From contig JAPDOI010000122.1 of the NCBI GenBank assembly GCA_029168955.1, forward strand, positions 333,501-397,500: 64,000 bases of DNA, read 5' to 3'. Below are positions 58,948-64,000 of the stretch, piece after piece; position 1 is the first letter of the stretch, and each line of letters begins with the position of its first letter. Origin of the DNA: Aplectana chamaeleonis. Lineage: Eukaryota; Nematoda; Chromadorea; Rhabditida; Cosmocercidae. Both the position numbers and the translations under genes were made by a program. The notes beneath the pieces were generated by a model that saw nothing but the letters and a program-made list of their open reading frames with translations, ran no database searches and was not told where the DNA came from.

Positions 58948-59108
58948 GTCCGTGGGCTGTGTCTCTCAAAAAAAAACGTTTAAATTCAAACGGCAGCTGG
59001 CGTGCGGTTTAATTCTCGCGGAGATCGAGGTTCAAACCGCCACGCCAGCTGCGATTTGAAATTTACACGTTTTTTCTTGAGAGGACACAGGCCGCAGATC
59101 TAACCATA
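58948..59108. mobile_element. MITE with TTAGGTC ends, copy C
   Basis: Left ATTAGGTCCGTGGGCTGTGT and right ACACAGGCCGCAGATCTAAC pair. The interior contains GGCAGCTGGCGTGCGG and its partner CCGCCACGCCAGCTGC. Third member of the 8884-9073 family. Confidence 0.7.
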
Positions 59109-59149
59109 TGTGATGTGATAACCGGAACACTGCGTAGCGGCGTAAAGTA

Positions 59150-60076
59150 TTAGGAGTACCGAAAAGTAATACGTCGTTTTCTTGCGCTAAAAACCAATGC
59201 GCCCGATTTTAACGAGTTATTTACTTTCAATCAATAATGTATTCCCCATCATTGTCAATAACCTCTTGCCATCTAGTGAGTAAATTTTTTAATACTGCCT
59301 CAAGCGTTCGCTTCCACTTGCACCCTTAACACGTCGCTGTCTAACGTTGATGGTATTGCTGATCGATACGGGTCGGAAACAGGGATGAGCGGAATAAAAA
59401 TATGATTATTCGGAAAGTGTGTGTTTCGGTGTTTCGGAACGAGAAATTATTTCTCGGGTTTCGAAAATCCTGCGCGCGAAAACGCCGCCTGAAAAAGCGC
59501 GGAAATGTGGTTTCCAGAACGCGCGAAACGCGGAATAATTCAGAAATCATATTATGTTTTCTCCTGTTCCAGATGGTCCGATATTATTTCCGCATTCTGC
59601 AGCATTTTCTGCGGTTTTCGAAATGCGGAAAGCGGATTGCCAAAATGCGCGAAACTGTGGTGTGCGTGTTTCAGACACGCAAAACGCGAACTCCGCCTCA
59701 TTCCTGGTCGGAAACATCAGAATTACCTGATTTAAACTTGGGAAACCTTCTTTGGCATCTGCGAATGCCCAATGCATTTTGGATACACATGGCAAATGTT
59801 TTTGACAGCACTCTTGGCTTACTTCCCGTGGGAAATTAAAAAAGCATGTAATGCGTGATGTGGTGCACCTATTCTGGTATTTGGTTGGTTGGCCATTTTA
59901 CCCAAAAATTATGAAAAAATGTAATTTAAGCATTGTCGTAATCACCATCCAAAAAAATTAGTCACTATAATTCCTAACAAAATGTCTTGGGCACGCTCTC
60001 TGAAACAATGAGCTGATAAAGTGGCTATCAAATATTGACATGCGCAGAAACGACATTACTTCCTGGTACCCCCTAA
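59150..60076 (-). pseudogene. Mariner transposon, internally deleted, with nested hAT MITE
   Basis: The terminal repeats TTAGGAGTACCGAAAAGTAA (left) and, inverted, TTAGGGGGTACCAGGAAGTA (right) continue to mirror through CGTCGTTTYYTGCGC. The flanks are TA on both sides. On the minus strand near 59320-59250 the sequence LLTRWQEVIDNDGEYIID and a stop is the classic mariner transposase C-terminus. Most of the transposase is missing. The hAT MITE 59380-59706 is inserted just upstream of it. Confidence 0.85.
59380..59706. mobile_element. hAT-type MITE (CAGGGATGAGCGG ends)
   Basis: 327 bp. Left CAGGGATGAGCGGAATAAAA and right CTCCGCCTCATTCCTG are imperfect inverted repeats, with perfect 8-bp duplications GTCGGAAA at 59372-59379 and 59707-59714. 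The interior has repeated CGCGAAACGCGGAA/AATGCGGAAAGCGG words in both orientations. Inserted in the mariner. Confidence 0.92.
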
Positions 60077-62820
60077 TAGTATTTGCGAGCGCCGCGCCTG
60101 GTGCGAGTTCAAGTGTTTTTGTTAAGCGTCACTACAAAGCGTTGTGAGACGAAACTCGTAGGGAGCTGAACGGGCATATATGCCATATAAAAATCGCGAC
60201 CTGGTTTTCAATGTTTTTTTTTGTACAGCCAAAGTTCACGAACGCTTTGACACGCTTGACACGCACGCCGACAGCGTGTGCGAACTGTCTCATTCTTGAC
60301 AGACTTCACTTTATATATATTACCCACAGCGAATAAATTCTGTGTCTATTCTGGATGCGTATGCGTAGCGGCAGTGGCTCTGTGTATCTGATGTGTGTGT
60401 GATGTGTGTGTCATTTCCACATCAGATCACATACACAGCCTCTATGTTGTTCATGGTATTATGTGCATAGCTAATCGTGATCCCGCTGTTTTTATGCAAC
60501 CACGAATGTAATAAAACAGAGGCCACATCGAACTGCCCAAACCCAACTGATTTTGAGGCGCTGTCCAAACATGAAGTAAAGAACAATATGATCCACTCTA
60601 AATGCTAAGAATAATTCTGTGTATTTTTTGAAAGGCAGCGGACTACGCAGCCAAAGAGCACATTCTCTGGTCACTCTGATAGGAAATGCGTGATCCACCT
60701 GTGTCGAGCGTGTGAACAGGAAGAGGTGTGTTGTGGGAATTCGAAGTACTTGCGAAGCGTCTCTCTAAGCTGTCAGCTAGTAAAGAGAGGCGGTGTGAGG
60801 ACGATCAAAGGAGCGCCGTTCTCTTCCTGTTCACATACGCCGACGCGTTCCGGCGCTTTTGAATCTAATACATGTGTGTGTGCCCCACGGGCACGAGACC
60901 ATAGAAGATTTTTGTGTGTGTGTGGAGTTCCTGGCCTACATAAGAACGAACGACGTGGCTGTGGTGTTTTTTTCGAAGAGTGATCTGAAACAAATTGTGA
61001 CAAAGGTGTTCTGCGAGAGCGTAAATGTGACTGAATCCTCTTCCATAGATGATTCTAGCAATGAATCATTGTGACAGTAGGACTCTGTGATCTCTAGGTT
61101 GCTGAGCGTCCGCATGAGAAGTGATCACGCGCCCTTGCACAATTTGATTGAAGTTTTTCTGGGAAAAACACCTGCAAGCGATGTGCGTGTTGCGCCGTAT
61201 GAGGAAGGTACCTTTGTATGCGAATGAATTTGACCTCGTCTTTTTCAGCGTTGAACGCATTTAATTATTTAAGCCTCCTGAAGGAAAAGCGAAAAGTGCG
61301 AAACAGGGATAGTAGAAGAAGAAGGGATTGTGTGAGGGAAGTGTGATTTCCGGGATCCATGCGAGCGCAATATACATCAACGGTTATAATACTGTATTTT
61401 GCGTGTGTAAAGGTCGCTGTGTTATCATATCAGAGAAGCCCATTTAGTCTTGCATCATCCCTCTTACTTACTTTTTCCTGCACTCGCAGATGAGCCGACG
61501 TCGCCTCTCGTAATGCATTTCGCGTACTGAAATTGCAATATTTGCGGCTGCACACATAATATGTGTATATAGTGTTTCAGCTTTCATCTACCAGCACTAC
61601 TTCATCACTATATTTTCTAGCAGTAGGTAGTTTGCCGCTGAAATCGGATCTGTGACTTCATTATTGAGAGATGAAACAACGAAACAGATGCCTGCGGACA
61701 CGTCAACAGTTCTGTTCTGGGCTCGCGTGCGCCCACGATAAATGTGTGTTGATCGATCGCCGCACGACTGGCGCGCAGGCTACTGAATGGTCCCGCAGCC
61801 ATCTGTTTCATGTGCTACACCCATCATATTGAACGATAAGCAGTTGCAGCGAAGTTTTTTCAGCATACAATCTCAAAGTGTGTTATATTTCAGTTCTAGT
61901 AACTACTCCAACTTGACGATGGATACACTACCGCTCGTGGGATTCGTGTCAGAAAACAGAAAACGCGATGGACGGGTTTCAGCGCGCTATTATCGTTTTG
62001 CGAATAACAACGTGCTTCAAACCTGTAATTTGCGCGAAACTAGGGCGATATTCATGATCCTGGCGTTGAGGACTATCCAACGATGTAGCCTCTTGTCCGT
62101 GGGTTTCGTTAGGAATTTGTGCTTCAGTTTTTAGCCCACATATAGGACGACAAGTTCTTGAAGTGTTTTTACACCCATACACCCAGCAAGAATTGTGTTT
62201 AGTTCCTACTCCTTAGTAAGTGATACAAATTATAAAAAGTAAAAATGTGTTTTCTAAAACAAAATGGGCCATTGTTTTACATTCCGTAGTTTTACAACAC
62301 AGTGTTTCATATCGACAGTCAACTCCAAGGTACTAACATAAAACCAGAGAATCAAAATCTGAGTCACCCCCTTCAATTTCCATAAATCACTATTGAAGTA
62401 CTCATGTGGGGCTCTAAAAATAGTAGTTGCATCTATTTCAACAAGAAAACATTGTCTAATCGGCGTATCAATAAAGGAAAGGAAAGGTGCTTACCAGATA
62501 CCATTTTCAAGTCATAGTTGATTAATCCACTTATATATATGCACAAGGAGTATGCAAATTTTTTGACTAATAAGCTGTGGATGCTTTGCAACAGCGTGTG
62601 CGATGCGAATGGGCTTCAGTGACAACAGCGTGCGGGTGCGAGCAAGAAAGCTCCCCACTCCTCTGTGTCTCTGCTCGCTCCCTGCCCCCAACTGGCCTAC
62701 TCAAAAATCAAAACAAGCATTGTATTATAATATGTAACTATACTTGAATGTCTCAAGTAACTTACATTTATATTACATGTAATATTACTATATATCCTTA
62801 TACTTAAAGCAGTTATGTCC
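60077..62820. other. No recognised gene
   Basis: Contains short TGTG-rich stretches (60380-60415, 60868-60925). A word pair AAGAGGTGTGTTGTGGGAAT / GAGAGGCGGTGTGAGGACGA is too short to call. No exon, RNA gene or terminal-repeat element could be supported. Confidence 0.4.
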
Positions 62821-62822
62821 TG

Positions 62823-62949
<127 letters not shown>

Positions 62950-63149
62950 TGTCCCGCATATCTTGAGGAATGGCTGATCAAAACGTATGAAATGGTACCA
63001 ACATGTTAGGTGATGGGTGCGACATTTATCGATTACCAAAAATCAGCCTGAGTCACCTCTTGCGCGCCTCAGGGACAAACCCAAGAGTTTGTCCGTGGAG
63101 GCACTTTTGGCCGTGGGTCATGATAATCTCTGTGCAGTCGTTCTAGCGA

Positions 63150-64000
63150 TGCAAAAAATGCAGGGCGTCATAAAGGAGTGCAGGACCCCAGTGAGGGTGT
63201 GCAAGAAGTCATAGAAAGTGCAGGACCCTAATCGGAGTGTGCAGGACGTCATAGAGGGAGTGCGCAGGCCCTAAGTAGGAATGTGCAGGACCCCAGCGGA
63301 GCGTGCAGGACGTCATAGAAAGTGTGGAGGACCCCCAGCAGGGTGTGCAAGGGCGTCAGTGGAAAGTGTGCAGGATCCCGAAGCGGAGTGTGCAGGACGT
63401 CGTAGAAAGTGTGCAGGACCCCAGTGGAGTATGCACGACGTCATGAAAGTGGTGCAGGACCCCACTGGTGGAAGTGTGCGTGAGGACATCATGGAAAAAT
63501 GTGTGCAGGTCTCCAGCGGGAGTGTGTGCAGGACGTCAGCTGGAAAAGTGTACAGGACCCCAAAAGGCTAAAAGGAGCACAGCGGGACGTCATAGAAATT
63601 GCGCACCAGGACCCCCAGCGGGAGTGTGCAGGACATCGTAGAAAATGTGCAGGACCCCAGAGTGTGTGCAGGACGTCATAGAAAGTGTTACTATTGCGGG
63701 ACCCCGGTGGAAGTGCGTGCAGGACATCATAGAAATAGGCAGGTCCTCAGCGGGAGTGTGCAGGAGGACGTCACAGAAATTGTGCAGGACCCCAGCTGGG
63801 TGTGCAGGACATAAACACGAAAAATGCAGGATCCTGAGTAGGGGAGTGCGCAGACGTCATTGAAAGTGTACAGGACCTCAAAGGTGGGAAGTGTGCGGGA
63901 CGTCATAGAAGGGGTATTGTGCAGGACCCAGCGAAAGTGTGCACGGGACATCGTAGAAAATGTGCAGGACCCCAGAGGAAAGTGTGCAGGACGTCATAGA
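63150..64000. repeat. GTGCAGGAC minisatellite, truncated by the window end
   Basis: Tandem units of roughly 40-42 bp made of two half-units: GTGCAGGACGTCATAGAAA and GTGCAGGACCCCAGCGGGA (shared core GTGCAGGAC). About 20 full units are visible, with many single-base indels. An ideal 42-bp unit would be an open frame (VQDVIESVQDPSGS), but the observed indels break every long frame. It continues past 64000. Confidence 0.92.

Noticed and set aside
63150..64000. Possible CRISPR-like array
   Set aside because: No unique spacers between repeats; units are tandem minisatellite copies in a eukaryotic context.

Overview
The window reads as the nuclear genome of a nematode. Two recognisable host genes have nematode-style splice sites (short TTTTCAG acceptors) and are placed as they would be in a trans-spliced operon. 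The surrounding DNA is a dense, nested mosaic of transposons. The long repeat-filled introns and an RTE-type reverse transcriptase make a strongylid/hookworm-like (clade V) parasite my best guess; this is inference, not proof. No bacterial-type genes, CRISPR arrays or rRNA genes were seen.

Host genes, all on the minus strand. (1) Mitoferrin, the mitochondrial iron carrier (SLC25A28/37 family): six exons between 9499 and 3312, with the last ~50-60 residues missing and presumably beyond position 1. (2) METTL1/Trm8, the catalytic subunit of the tRNA m7G46 methyltransferase: complete in six exons from 21992 to 9744 (253 aa), with one 9.3-kb intron. The METTL1 stop lies 230 nt upstream of the acceptor that precedes the mitoferrin ATG, with a poly(A) signal between them, which is the layout of an SL2-type operon. 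(3) Two in-phase exons of an unidentified gene at 22921-22687. (4) Three in-phase exons of an unidentified protein with an AT-hook-like and a zinc-ribbon-like motif at 32784-28691.

Layout. 1-3.3 kb: nothing recognisable. 3.3-9.5 kb: mitoferrin, with a jockey-like fragment and a 1.1-kb palindrome in its second intron. 9.7-22 kb: METTL1, whose giant intron holds two more jockey-like fragments and a 2.1-kb hAT element with a 780-bp palindrome inside it. 22-36 kb: the two unknown genes with hAT elements, MITEs and a CR1-like 3' end. 36.5-55.6 kb: one nested insertion stack, RTE > hAT > a TIR element > BEL/Pao LTR retrotransposon > hAT MITE. 55.6-62.8 kb: gene-poor, with a mariner interrupted by a hAT MITE. 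62.8-64 kb: a long (GT)n tract and a GTGCAGGAC minisatellite that runs off the end.

Main points of interest: seven hAT-type elements with CAGGG-like termini and 8-bp target duplications; the five-level nest with readable boundaries; and a BEL/Pao element that carries a second zinc-knuckle ORF downstream of pol, in the position normally taken by env. Both of its ORFs are preceded by a TTTTCAG-type splice acceptor 42-43 nt before the ATG.
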